A stretch of DNA of 64,000 bases, from positions 11,521,679-11,585,678 of the forward strand of contig OU862933.1 in assembly GCA_917880885.1 (NCBI GenBank). Reading direction: 5' to 3'. The notes beneath the pieces were generated by a model. It was given only the letters and a program-made list of their open reading frames with translations, was not told the DNA's origin and did no database searches. The position numbers were made by a program, and so were the translations under genes. Source of the stretch: Limnephilus marmoratus. Its lineage: Eukaryota > Arthropoda > Insecta > Trichoptera > Limnephilidae. The stretch's first letter is position 1. Each line of letters begins with the position of its first letter. This document shows positions 29,431 through 41,429 of the stretch, piece after piece.

Positions 29431-31320
29431 CAAAAAAAGGTTGAGAATCTATGCTCTAATGAAAGTGCACAATTCAAACAAATTTAGACTTTAAACTTCC
29501 TGTTCATAATAAATTGCTTTCGAAAGCTCAAATATTGTGGTTGCATTTCGTCGTCAAAGGTTTCTTTGAGGCTCTCATTTGCCCGTGAGGTAAACATCCC
29601 ACTGACGTGGGAATTATTTACCTTTAATGACCAACGTGTTTGACAGAAATGTTTTCTTAGGTTATTTTTCTATTTGTATATAAAGGAACTTTCGTACAAA
29701 AGGAAAACTGCATTAAAAATGAAATTGACTGAGCGTGGCGAACACCTGTTATATGCATTTTTCTTCAATATCATGCACCTATACCTTCATACCTAAAGAA
29801 AGATTGAAAAAAGTAACCTTTATAGGACAAATTGCAAATTACACAGGAGCGATTCCATATCTTTTGTGGCTTGAAGGTTCTATACGGAATCGGCTGCCAA
29901 ATTTGTGTGTTTTTCAATGGCTGTCAATTGCTTTTTCTTTGGGTGACATTAGCCGATGTCAGTAACTGAGAGGTGTTTAAGATAAAGCTATTTCCGTAAA
30001 GGTAAAGGTTTCATTAGATTAAATATTTCTTGGTTAAGTGATTAAATTTCATTGTTTATCCTTTATTTTTAATTTTAAATTGGAGATTGAACAAAAACTA
30101 AAATGGTCGTTTATTCAATTAAGAACTAAGGCGACGAGTTGTCAGCTATCTATTTTAGTGTAGAGTATTTAAAACATGAATTAGTGTAAATATACATGAT
30201 TGTTTATGTATCTAATGTACTTTTTATGTTATGTACCATGGGTTTGACTTTTCCGAAATTTAATTTTAATTTAAACTCGCATGAATTACTCAGTTCACCG
30301 AAATTAAGAACCTATTTTGTGCACGTAAACAGTTATTATAAAATTATGTAATTATTGAAATTAAGTACAATTTCCATAATCCGTTCCTAAAAGTACGAGG
30401 GTTAGTGGAATAATTAATGTATTTCGTCCTCAAATATTCAATTATTTTGGACGTGTAGCTTTTGCATAAAGATCAAAAAGTTAAATCCATTATACAAAAT
30501 TAATTTACTGATTGTTTTTGTGTTAATTTCGCAGAAACCATTTAATTTTTAAAAAAATAATTTTAATTAAAATTAAAAATGTTATGATCAAGTTCTGCAA
30601 GTATTTTAGTTTTTATTTTTATTACAGATGTGTCGGCTTATAAGGTCATTTTAAAACTGTGGTTAACCACCTTTGAGACGATTTATTTATACTATTCTAA
30701 ATGTTTTTTTTCTAAATTTCAAAATAATAATTATAATAAAATATATACATACAAAACATGGTTTACAACTTAAAACTTACATTAAATGAATAAATAAAGA
30801 TGAAATTAAATGAATAAGTAATCAAGTACTCGTATACTTACCGCAATTTGTGTTTTAAAAACGCTCTAAACCAAAATACGCGACAGCGTATTAAATATGG
30901 TAAAACTCATATCTAAGTGATTATATTGAGTTTTACCATATTTTCCGATCATTCCCGTCAGAAAAAATGCCATTCCTATTTACCCCCTTCCCATTTCGAT
31001 TGACCCCGTGTTGGTGGTAAATAGGAAGACGCCACGTTTTTTTGAAATATCTACAACGAGAGAATATTAAGAGTTTAAAATGACCGCACCACGTGGCTGG
31101 AATGCAATACAACTTTAGGAAAAATGAATATAACCTTTCAGGAATCAAAAAAAAAATTAAATAGAATTTGAAATCTGCAAACGTTCCTAGGCACCCCGCT
31201 TTACGGATCCGGAGTTTCAGACAGAGGCACAATCGAAATGATTATTTTTAATTAATTTTAAGCATTAGTGTAATTTATAGTTTATCATTATCTGAAAAGT
31301 TGCATTTTTATCTACGAGAT
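29431..31320. other. AT-rich sequence with one 17-bp hairpin
   Basis: No gene or transposon end was supported. AAATATGGTAAAACTCA at 30893-30909 pairs perfectly with 30927-30943. Confidence 0.5.
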
Positions 31321-31354
31321 TTATGGAATTCCATTGTTTTTCATATTTTTTTTA

Positions 31355-31570
31355 TATGAACACCGCACAAGAGTCCCCAACCGCTAGGAGCCAGAGGGAC
31401 TGTCGAATCTCAAATAGCGGTAGATATGTTGCTATACTAAAAGCAGTGGGAAGAGAAAGGAGATGGGGAAGAGGAAAAGGATGGGAAGTATCTGCCTGGC
31501 TCTTTAGATCTGGCAACGAAACAAGGTGTGAATGGTGTTCTTACACCAAGGCGATACTAAAAGTAGGTAT
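31355..31570 (-). mobile_element. tRNA-SINE 3' fragment
   Basis: GAACACCGCACAAGAGTCCC, CTAGGAGCCAGAGGGACTGT and GTTCTTACACCAAGGCGATA are SINE-body blocks read antisense. The head is missing. Confidence 0.65.
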
Positions 31571-32184
31571 CAACCTTTCTGTTATTGCACTAAAAGGTGG
31601 AGGAAAATCACAGGAATAATACAGACACAAATAAAACTCTATATCAGGAAATTCTAATAATAAAACACTTTGCTTAATACTTTTTAATGTTTATGTATAA
31701 ACTTATTTTATTCCAATTATTCAAATCAAAACGTCATTATAAACACATTGATAAGTTTTCTAAAATCAACAATAAATCATCACGTTTAATAAATTGATAC
31801 ATCGTGTTTTATCCATACCTACTTACATAATATTACAGCTAAATAAATAATGTTTGCATTTTTTAAAAAATCATTAAAAAACAGTGATGTACTTAAAATA
31901 ATAATAGAATATAATTTATTAATATTTTAAAACAAATAACTATCCAAAATTTCCATCAATATTTTTTGGTAACTGTTTATAATATTATGCTTTTATATTA
32001 TGTTTCGCAGCCTTAAAATTATTTTTTATGTTTCCCTAAATCTATATTGATATGTAAAAAAACTATGCTTTTGACTTACCAAATGTATTTAAGTAGCTGT
32101 TATTTATATTTGTTTTCATAATATCAGAACAATTAGAAATGTGATGAAATTAACAATAACCAGGCGTGGTTCCGCGACTTCTCA

Positions 32185-32595
32185 TCCCGCGACAAAATAC
32201 CCCCCGACAATATATCCCCGACAAACTATCCAACGGAAATAATATCCCCCAACAAAATATCTACTAAAACCTAACCTAGCCTAACCTAACGTAACCTAAA
32301 CCAACCTAACCTAACCCAACGAAAAATGGGGCAATAATAATACAGACAACCTATAAAAACAAAATATATCGTTAAAAAATAGTACAATGGGTTAAAAGCA
32401 ATACAGACATCCTGTAAAGACAATAAATTATTGTTCAAAAATAGTAAAATGAAAAATAAGGTTAATTTAGGTAAGGATAGGTTACTTTAAGTTAGGTTAG
32501 GTTTTAGTAGATATTTTGTTGGAGGATGTTTTGTCCGTGGGATATTTTTTTCTTGGGATATTACGTCGAGGGATATTTTGTCGGAGGATGGAAAC
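32185..32595. repeat. Foldback element with TTAGG-like arms
   Basis: The left arm carries CGACAAAATAC, then CCCAACAAAATATCTACTAA, then AACCTAACCTAGCCTAACC. The right arm from about 32475 reads the complement, TTAGGTTAGGTTTTAGTAGA then TATTTTGTTGGAGGATG and repeated GGATATTTTGTCGG units. The arms hold short degenerate tandem repeats of GACAAAATATCCCC. TTAGG-like blocks sit at the inner side of both arms. Confidence 0.65.
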
Positions 32596-32689
32596 GCCAG
32601 GTACCACCAGGTGTTGCCATGTAATTGGAATGTTCCGAAATGACAATGTTTTGACGGGAATTCTAGAAAATTCCGTGATTTATAAATAA

Positions 32690-32945
32690 CTAGCAAACCT
32701 GGCCACACGTTGCTGTGGCTAGCGAAACACAACGCCATTACCCAACCTTTATAAAATCCACACCACCCGTTTGCCACCTGCCCGCTGCCCGCTGCCTGAA
32801 TTGAATATTTGAATTTCTCGGCTTTTCTCTACTATAATAAGCATACATATAAACCTTCCTCTTGAATAACTCTATCTATTTGTGAAAACCGCATGAAAAT
32901 CCGTTTGCGTAGTTTAAAAGATCTATGCGCACATACATTTTCACC
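32690..32945 (-). mobile_element. Helitron-like 3' end, copy 2
   Basis: CTAG (32690-32693), spacer, and perfect hairpin GCCACA ... TGTGGC (32702-32719), followed by the same body as at 8143 (TTATAAAATCCACACCACCC, AACCGCATGAAAATCCGTTT). Confidence 0.65.
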
Positions 32946-33054
32946 AAATAGGGAAGAAAATTTTCACCAAATAGGGAGCTTGCAAGGTCCAATGGGGGGG
33001 GACCACAATTCAAATTCCAAAAGTTGGCGTTGCTTTGAATGAACCAAATTTCTT

Positions 33055-33585
33055 TTATTTTTTTTTTAATTAGCTCCACACAGGAGGCCCTGAGAAAAAC
33101 AATTCCCCTCAGAGTCTATGTCATCTTTGGGGATGATGTGTGGAGGGTCTTTTTAGGAAAGAAATGAGAGAAAGAGGAAGAAAAAGGGTATTAGGATGGG
33201 TGAGATTCGAACTGGTTCTCTCCGAGTGTCAAGCGAGCACACTCACCACAGGACCACCGCCCTTATTAGGGGTGGGTGGATATTTGGGCTCAGTTTGTCC
33301 AAGAGTGACAGCCGTAAGCGGTGCAAGGCGGTTTTCCGATAGAGTACGGCTGGAAAAGTCAAAGGGACTCCTTCAACTATTCTCCCCCGATCCGGCCTGC
33401 CCATGCAGCTGGTGGGCACACGTATCCGCCGCCAAGACCCGGACAAACCTAACCCCCCATGAAAGTTGGTACCCCTGCTAAGTCACCAAACGTAGCGAAC
33501 CACTCGGGGTGACCTATGGCAGAGGTGTTGGTTATCCACATAATAGTTCCCGGGGCGGCGCCACCCGCCTCCCAAATTAAAAATT
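33055..33585 (-). mobile_element. Chimeric retroposon, longest copy
   Basis: It carries the T-run and tail (TTAGCTCCACACAGGAGGCC), the purine-rich block, an extra segment of about 60 bp (ATTCGAACTGGTTCTCTCCG to CACAGGACCACCG) that is absent from the other copies, then the GATCCGGCCTGCCCATGCAG block, and the head complement AGTTCCCGGGGCGGCG, CCTCCCAAATT. Confidence 0.75.
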
Positions 33586-33589
33586 TTGA

Positions 33590-34809
33590 AGGGGGGTTGC
33601 TGACAAGATTTGAATAGCAAGGTACATTTTAATTTTCTTCTTATCATATTTCCACCCCCCCTTTCTTCAGCCTCAAAACACTATCGAATCGGGGGACGGA
33701 AGTTGAGACTGTTTATGATAACATCAAAAAAGATTTTTTCAACGTCCGTCAAACTAAAAATCAAATCACAGCTAGACCTGTGAAATAAATTTTAAGAACT
33801 TATTCCAAATGTGTGCAATGGGTGAATTTCAATTATGTATTTTGTTTATCCCTTTGAAAGGCGGTGGCACGATCAGAGAGGGGGTGATAAATGTTCGAGT
33901 GTGGGGTTTTAATATTTTCCTCAGGGTCGTTGAGTGAATTTGATTTACAATGCAACTAACTGTCAAAATAACACACATTTATATTTGAGCGAGCGATTTG
34001 GATTGTGATGTGGGACCGGTTTGGGTAGGCATTGGGTGGGTACGTATGGTTTGTGTTAAATCCTAATGAGGAAGTACGCAAAGTTTGGTTTATTTCTGTC
34101 AAAGGCTGTTGAATTGTATGGAAAACAGATTGACGTCAGTCTATTTCACTTTGAACCTACTTAAATGATAGAAGCTGGATTTAAATTAATTGATTAAATG
34201 CTATTAAAGGAATTTGATTACAAACAAATTAAATGAAAATGTGCTTTATTTCAGCATTTGATTTATTTTTCCATTTTAATTTTGCAAACAAAAAAATTAT
34301 ATCATTTTTATTGTGACTTCTAATTTTCTTCCTCATAATCATGTAATAATTGACAGAATATAATGTTACGATTAACCAGTTTAAATGAAATATAAATATT
34401 TTTTAATTGAAAAGTGACTACGACACCTAGAAATATTCTGATATTGCATGATTTGTACATAGCTGCGAAAACAAAGTCGTATCTTTTAATTACCATTTAA
34501 TTATCACTTCGTTTCACGAAACTGGTAAGTAACTACAAGTTTATAGGATTTGTCTTATTCGGCTAATAAAATTAAATTTATTCATGTATATTTAACATAA
34601 AATATTTTGATAACTAACGGTTCCGTTAAGTATTTATAATTATTCAACACATTATTGTATTTACATAATATTCATAAGTTATAATTTTGACACTAATTAA
34701 TCACACTTTACGTAGGAGGACGATTTTACACTTGGATACTTAATTCGTACCTTAATAATAAAAATACTCCTTAAAAATTGTGCACTAATTTGAGCTTCAT
34801 TAAAAAATG
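33590..34809. other. AT-rich intergenic sequence
   Basis: No gene, terminus or RNA was supported in this stretch downstream of the stargazin-like exon. Confidence 0.5.
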
Positions 34810-35115
34810 CTGTAAACTTTTATAGAGTTGTTTGTAATTCAATCTGCAAACTTTTATAGAGTTGATTGTAATTCAATCTGCAAACTTTTATAGAGTTGAT
34901 TGTAATTCAATGTGCAAACTTTTGTAGAGTTGTTTATATATTAGTCTGCAAACTTTTATAGAGTTGTTTATAATTCAGTCAGCAAGCTTTTATAGAGTTG
35001 TTTGTAATTCAATCTGTAAAGTTTTATAGAGTTGATTAGAATTCAGTCTGCAAACTTTTATAGAGTTGTTTGTAAATCAGTCTGCAAACTTTTACAGAGT
35101 TGTTTGTAATTCAGT
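34810..35115. repeat. 34-bp tandem array, 9 units
   Basis: Units read CTGCAAACTTTTATAGAGTT, then GTTTGTAATTCAAT, with one to six changes per unit and a constant 34-bp period. The array ends about 150 bp beyond the stop codon of the stargazin-like gene in its transcription direction. Confidence 0.9.
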
Positions 35116-35197
35116 CTGCATAAAGCTTAGGGCCCAGATTTAATGTCTCATGAATTATTTTACTTGGTTGGTCCAGATATAAGCTATTTGTGGATCA

Positions 35198-35203
35198 TTT
35201 TAT
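35198..35203 (-). terminator. Candidate polyadenylation signal (AATAAA)
   Basis: TTTATT on the plus strand gives AATAAA on the minus strand, 65 bases after the stop of the stargazin-like gene. If it is used, the 34-bp array lies outside the mRNA. Confidence 0.4.
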
Positions 35204-35267
35204 TTGTGCATTTTATACGGTTGTGACTAAGTTTTTTTTCCAAATACTTTAAAATTGGTGTTGGTCT

Positions 35268-36223
35268 TTATACAGGTGTCGTTCTTCTCAGGGTATCGGC
35301 TCCACTGCTAAAATCTTTCCTATTTGTTTGAACTCCAATTCCAGTCACAGGTGGTGGTCTTAGCTCCATTGGGCGATCGAGATCAAATGTCACAAAATCC
35401 CTTTCATGTTGAACACTGGGAGAGTAATCATCAAACACTGGACCCATGGCAGCGTCATTGTATCCAAAATCATCGTTCGGATTAACAATATCCGCAGTAG
35501 TTGATACTGTATTGGTTGTTGCATCCCTAGGCATTGTGTTTACCCCTCCGAGCAAATGCAAAGATTTGGTGCTTCCTACATTAGCTAAGAAACTAGAGTC
35601 GTTCCTGTACGGAACTGTGGCACTTCTTGGCACTTCGGGATAATCGATACTGTAAGGCTCTCCGAAAGATGGATCGTTAACAGGAGGCGGAGGAAATTCG
35701 TATCGATTTGTTCCCGAAACATCTCTCAAAGAGGAAGAGACGTAAACGTTCTTGTTTCTATGCAAACTGCAAGAAGGCGATATAGGAGGGAGAGTGTCTT
35801 TATCAAAAAAGAAACGCCTCTGCTTCGAAGGACTGATGTATCCACTTGAAGTAGAAGCCTCGCAAGCACCAATAGGCTGCGTCCTTTGCACGGTGAAAGC
35901 TTGCGGATGTCTTTTGCAAGGATAAACGGAGCTTTGTTCTAAGTTAGTGTAACTTATGTTAGTTTCACTGCCAGCATATTTCTCTAGGGCTCTCTCTGTG
36001 AGTTTGACCAGCCAGTCTTTCTGGTACCAGTTGATGAATAGGAAGATGGCTGAGGTGCCGGCCAGCTCGATGGTCATGAAGCCGCTAACGTACAGGATGA
36101 AGGAATAGCCGTAGCGGTAGGTGAAGACGGGCGGCTGACTGAAGGGCGGCTGACGGAGCTTGGAACCGACCTCGGCCTTGAACACGGAGATGTACATCAC
36201 GAGGCCGATCAGCATCAGGAGAC
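35268..36223 (-). CDS. Stargazin-like / TARP-type gene, 3'-terminal coding exon
   Basis: The open frame enters through a TTTGTTTCCAG acceptor (AG at 36225-36224) and codes for about 317 residues after a split codon (phase 1). It starts in a transmembrane segment LLMLIGLVMYISVF (third of four in this claudin-related family). A short loop with KLRQPPFSQPPVFTYRYGYS follows, then the fourth segment FILYVSGFMTIELAGTSAIF, and then a long Ser/Thr/Pro-rich cytoplasmic tail. The last six residues are RRTTPV, a class I PDZ ligand as in vertebrate stargazin. Such proteins sit in the plasma membrane, bind AMPA-type glutamate receptors and anchor them through PDZ scaffolds. An exon start inside the third segment fits the family's known gene structure. 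Upstream exons with the extracellular loop were not found in the window. Confidence 0.9.
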
Positions 36224-36546
36224 CTGGAAACAAAGATACTTTATTATTTTTAACAATAATATTATGTTTTAAGTTTATCAACTTAAAACAAAAAATGCAG
36301 CGATCAATATTTAAAATCTCACGATGTTTACAATGGGGGACATTATTTGTGGTGGGGATTTTGGAATGTAGTACCGTAATAATGATGATGAATTACGGAA
36401 TGCTAAAAAAAAATCAAAATATTATGTAGAAGTCAAATATGTAGACCATTACGCCAAAACTAAAAATGTTAAAAAAATTGTTGACGAGATTGGAAATGAT
36501 GTATAATCCGCCGGTATAACTTATTTTTTCTTCAATAGACACAATA
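36224..36546 (-). other. Intron 3' end of the stargazin-like gene
   Basis: AT-rich sequence upstream of the exon in the direction of transcription, with a pyrimidine-containing TTTGTTTCCAG acceptor. The intron must reach at least into the MITE region at 36547; its donor was not found. Confidence 0.5.
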
Positions 36547-37402
36547 GGCCACTTGCATCAATTTTTTTTTTTTTTTTCCGGTTTAGGCAAATATTCTAAG
36601 ACATTCTGTATTTTTTTTTTTTTTTAATCGTATTTTTGAAACCCTGGGGATTTTTTGAAAATTTCAATCCGATAAATCAGACCATTTTTTATAAACCGGA
36701 AAGACGGGACATAATTTTATAGGTGTGAAAAAACGATAATTACATAGCCGAAAATCATTTAAAAAAAAAGAACGTTTTTCACACGAATGGCACAGCAGAA
36801 TAGCGAGGCATACCAAAAATATTACCTCTCATAAATATTTTTTTTCCTTGATTCATCTTATTGATCATAAATCATTATAATGAACAGCGTCTATATTACT
36901 ACATTCAATGTAATATACTTGTACTTGTAAATTATAATAATAATAAGAATATTATAAAATTTAATTTTGTTAAAATCAGCACCATAATCATTATACCTCT
37001 AAAAACGTACCAACATCATCTGCACGTTCTGAAGAGAACCCCGTAGATCATTAAAAGTACGGGGTTCTCTTCAGAGCATCTGTCAAAAAGTGAAACCAAA
37101 TGATAAGTTCGCAGAGAACAAACAATAAATCTAGTGAACGAATTCAAAAATTCGCCTGAAATCAAAGTGATGACATATAAAAAAATAAATCAGTGTGGAA
37201 TTTTAAAAAAATAATAGGAACATTTTCGGAGACGGGACATTTTCATGTAGTGACGTCACGAGCCCAAATAATGGATTTATTTATTTAAAAATAAAAAAAT
37301 CTGTACATTTCTAAACAATTTTACTAACATTTTCTTAATCTTAGTAAAAAGATCTATCCACATGATTTTTTCCAAGTCGTTATGAAATCCATGCAAGTGG
37401 CC
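36547..37402. mobile_element. MITE-like element with TA duplications
   Basis: 856 bp with inverted ends GGCCACTTGCAT (36547-36558 and 37391-37402), flanked by TA on both sides (36545-36546, 37403-37404). The next bases also resemble each other (CAATTT and GGATTT). It holds a strong internal hairpin at 37029-37074. TA duplication suggests Tc1/mariner or a related superfamily. No transposase is visible. Confidence 0.5.
37029..37074. repeat. 17-bp perfect inverted repeat
   Basis: CTGAAGAGAACCCCGTA (37029-37045) pairs perfectly with 37058-37074 around a 12-base loop, inside the MITE-like element. Confidence 0.85.
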
Positions 37403-37829
37403 TATTATTAATATCTATTTAATTTGTTTATGTGGTCATAAATCATTTTCGAAAGTGGTGAACTATTTCTGTTTAAAAATATACGAAGAGTCCACTGCAA
37501 TAATGATGAATGTCCTTGGTTTTTTGTTTCGAGGTATGTAATTGGATTTTAAGTTTATAAACGGTGAAAAAAAACTAAGACCTGAAGATAAGAAAATATT
37601 TTTTTATTTAAATTAAAGAACATGTATCATAGAATTATTTCTTTGTAAAATAATTATTCTTTGGGTATTATAAACCAATTTAAAATTATATAATCTTGAG
37701 TACGTCTTCAAAAATTAGTACCACAATGATGACTGTCCACGTTTCCGCGCTGCGTTTACAGTCAATAATGATAGTTGTCCAAATGATTGGTTTAATTAAC
37801 TTCTGATTCTTTTGCAGCATGAGGAAGTT

Positions 37830-37992
37830 CATCATAAAAATACCATACCAGGTAATTTAAATTCTCCCTGTGAATCAAGTGTGGTCAACTGGTGTGTTGA
37901 CCACACTTGATTCACAGGGAGAATTTAAATTACCTGGTATGGTATTTTTATGATGTTTGTAAGTGTGGTCAACTGGTGTGTTGACCACACTT
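37830..37992. repeat. 60-bp-arm perfect palindrome plus a 13-bp-arm echo
   Basis: The arm 37830-37889 is exactly complementary to 37896-37955 around a 6-base loop TGGTGT. Immediately after, 37961-37992 repeats the core (AAGTGTGGTCAAC, TGGTGT, GTTGACCACACTT) with 13-bp arms and the same loop. No flanking duplication was identified. Confidence 0.95.
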
Positions 37993-38084
37993 GATTCCCA
38001 TGGATTAGTATTAAAATTTCTATGAAACACAAGCCGTAGATGTTCTTTCCGGATTCTAAAATGATGGACATTTATCATAAGCCA

Positions 38085-38720
38085 TTAAACTATTATATGT
38101 ATCTCTAGTTAGAATTCAAATTGAATATAACTCGGTAGTTTGGTCTCCATCTTACAAAATTCACGTTAATAATACTGAACGAATACAAAAAAAAAATCTG
38201 CGCTTTATAAATTTTAAATTAAATATCCCACTAGAAGACTTAAAATATAATCTATTACTCAATATTCTAAAAATACCCACACTAGAAGACAGACGTTAAA
38301 TAAACGACTTAACATTTTTATTCAAAATACTTAACTCAAAATTCGAATGTTGCGAATTCCTAAAACTCATAAACTTCACAGCATTCACAAGCGGAACTAC
38401 ATTTCTCCCTCTCCGATACAACGATTTCATACTATGGGGAATCAGTACTCAGGTGATGTCGACATATTTAACATCAACTTGGCGAATTTTGTGGATCTTG
38501 TAAAAAACTTATTCCAAAACTATTCCTATACATATCTGTATTCTTGTAAACTTAACAAATCGCTGTATTTTTGTATTTTTTTGTGTTTTTGTGACTTGTG
38601 TGCATTTTTTCCTAATTTTATTTTTATTATTTCTTTATCTGTTTAAAAATCATCTTTCATGAATTAATTGTACTACCAAACATGTAAAAAAAAGCCCTCT
38701 GGGCGTTGAATAAATAAATA
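38085..38720 (+). pseudogene. LINE reverse transcriptase C-terminal fragment
   Basis: Translation gives IQIEYNSVVWSPSYKIHVNN, then RIQKK and LRFINFKLNIPLEDLKYNLL, alignable by eye with the minus-strand LINE copies (LEYNSTIWSPVFNNHINIIE, CINFRLGIPLESINYDFL). A stop follows EDRR. The 3' end is AAAGCCCTCTGGGCGTTGAA with a TAAA-repeat tail (38709-38722). It belongs to a related but distinct subfamily. Confidence 0.7.
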
Positions 38721-39650
38721 ACTAAAATTATTGCCGTGAACACCTGCGACGTTGAGCGTTCTAGCCGTGTAACCAAATATTAAAAACATATTATCTCAGA
38801 ACTGAAAGCATTATTGCTGAGTTTATAAGCAAGATTACTAACTACATACGTTAAGTGACCGAATGACATTTAATTACTCACATAGATTTAAATATTTTTG
38901 GACATTCATCCTTATTGCAGCGGACCTTTCATATCGAAAAAACGGATTACTTAATCGTTTTTTTATGTTTAATTAAAAACTCAATTTTCTAAACATTTTA
39001 AAACCTTCTCACGTTTTTCAAATCAGCTTATAAAAGACTACGAACATGGCATAAATATTATCATTAAATTTGGAGTGAAAAAATATCAAGTAGAGACAAA
39101 AGCAGATATTTTTTTACGTTTAAAAACAAAAATGTTAATTTTTCTCATTTCCTTTTTTTCTTTGACGTCTTTTGACAAATAATATTCCACCTTGAGAGAA
39201 TGTCAGGTCTCAAGAAGCTGACATTTCAACCAATATTCTAATACAACGATTCCCAACTTTTGGAGATTGGGAGATACTTTTCATCACAATTTTCTTGGCG
39301 AACAATTTCTAAACAGAATCTTGTAATACTTTTTGAAACATCAATTTCAAAAATATTAATTTTTAATGGAAATGGATTTCTAAACTGAATCTTATAACAT
39401 TTCTTGATAAATATATCAAAATTAGAAATATTCTTCAAAAGGAAAAATAAGGCAAAAAATATTTTTTTTTAGTTTCGTAATTTGTTAAAGATGAGTAGAT
39501 ACAAATATTTTTGTGCAGGTTTAACTTAATTTATTGATTTCTATCACGGAATGAATCTTTATTCTATATCGTCTAATAATACCGATCACAAAATGGGTCT
39601 CTTGCTTAGACACCAATTCCATGACAGACAAGCATAAATCGTTACCGCCT
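38721..39650. other. AT-rich sequence, nothing recognised
   Basis: No supported genes, RNA or element ends. Confidence 0.5.
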
Positions 39651-39935
39651 ACGCACCTACTGCGTGGCGGGCCAGATCGCGAGAGACTGGTTGAGAGAGA
39701 CCTTTAGAACTCTCCGGCAGAACTCTCTCGGAACATCGCCTAGCACCGCAGTGGGAGGAATGGAATCGTACATCCCTACTTACATTGACCCCTCAATACC
39801 CACCCCTTACACCATTTTCCATCCCAGAACTTCCTCTCCACACAGCATCCCCAAAAATGACTTAGGCCCTGAGGGAAGTTATTTTCCTCAGGGCCTTCTG
39901 TGTGGAGCTAAAGTAATTTTTTTTTTTTTTTAAAA
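39650..39935 (+). mobile_element. Chimeric retroposon, 5'-truncated copy
   Basis: It starts in the CTGCGTGGCGGGCCAGATCG block, continues through TCGGAACATCGCCTAGCACC and the pyrimidine-rich block, and ends in the LINE-like tail (CAGGGCCTTCTGTGTGGAGC) and a T/A-rich run. The head is missing, the usual pattern for reverse-transcribed copies. Confidence 0.75.
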
Positions 39936-41335
39936 GCTATAATTTGTTATTTTTTTTTTAAATTACAATCATATTTGGTCGACATCGACCAAATTTTGCT
40001 TCGCAATACTTCCTAAATCTACAAAAATTAATGAAAATATAAAAACTACTTTTTTTGTGAAATTCTGCCTTGCTGATGAGAAATCATCCGTCTTGAAAAA
40101 AAAAAGATGAAATGTAACTGACATCTTCAAAAATGTTGGAAATCCTAACCATAAGAAACCTTAAAGGATTCTGGAATAGTACTTTGTTTCCTCACAAATA
40201 TTACAACACGCTTTAGAATGCTTTATGCGAAGAATAAATTGATTTCTGAAGAATATTTATAATACGAAATCCTCAAATTGAAAGAAGCCCCCTGATTCGT
40301 TTCATACAAAACCTGTTCATACAAACCAGTGCACATATTTCGTGGAGAATTCAATTTCCCTTTTATATTCTTCGAATGGACAGATATTTTGGGTTTCTAT
40401 TGACATGTTTATATGACTTGACCAGGGGTAATATTCATAGACCCATCCCACTTACATTTCGCACTACACAATGTATTTTTACACAAAAATATTTGAATAG
40501 TTTTCGAAGGTAACGGGCGATATTTTACCTCGTGTGACATTCTTAGTGATTTTTTTAGCAATAGGTACCACAGGAACTCAAGAACGAGTCTCAGATTGGT
40601 ACGGTTACAGTTGTTATTAGATGGGACTGCGACTCCGGGTGTCGCCGATATGTTTACCAATTAACAAATAAACTAAATGAACGAATAATTAACGAATAAA
40701 CCAAACGAACGTTAAGAGGGCATAACCAGAGAAAACCAGAAATATGTCATTTTCAAATCAGATTTTAGACGTATTGACTCTTTTCCACAAAAAAATATAA
40801 ATGGATTTCGAAAGATTGTTCTTTTATCTAGCATTCGTATTTTGAGAAAATTTTTTATTTTTAGTATAATAAGGTTATTCCATAGGTCATTGGCAGATTT
40901 GTTAAATTTTCAAAAAAGATTTTGTATTATACCACACCCATTTCAAATAATATAATCATGCAGTTAAATAAATCAATATATTATCTATCAAACGCATGTT
41001 TTAGAATTTTAATTTTAGTTTCAATAAAATCATTAAAAAATATGTACGTACATGTGTTTCTTGACGAAAATTGGTCCATTTGTGTATTTATTTGCGCACT
41101 TACAAACTAATGTATTTCAGATTTTTTTAACATTCTTATTAAATTTAGACATTATTGAAAAATGATAATTACTTATAATTAAAAAATAATTACAAAAAAT
41201 ACATTATTTTAATAGTTTTATCATCACGCCTTTCAGCATTTTTGGATGAAGCTATGAATAAATGAAAGCTATTTTGAGTTGAAATAAATTCGATATTGAG
41301 TTATAATTTAAAAAAGCTGGTACGGAGAATAATTA
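39936..41335. other. AT-rich sequence, nothing recognised
   Basis: Scattered short frames only. No element termini or RNA genes could be supported. Confidence 0.5.
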
Positions 41336-41429
41336 ATCTTTCTCATTGTAACCGCCCTGCACGATCGTAAGAACAACTTTCGATGAAATGTGGATTTTCG
41401 TCCGCTGGCTGGTTAAACGCTCTTAATCT

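Noticed and set aside
32270..32310. Telomere remnant (TTAGG)n
   Set aside because: The repeats are degenerate, short and present in both directions within one foldback unit, so a true telomeric array is not supported.
34810..35115. CRISPR array
   Set aside because: Units are directly adjacent with no unique spacers, in an intron-bearing eukaryotic sequence; it is a plain tandem repeat.
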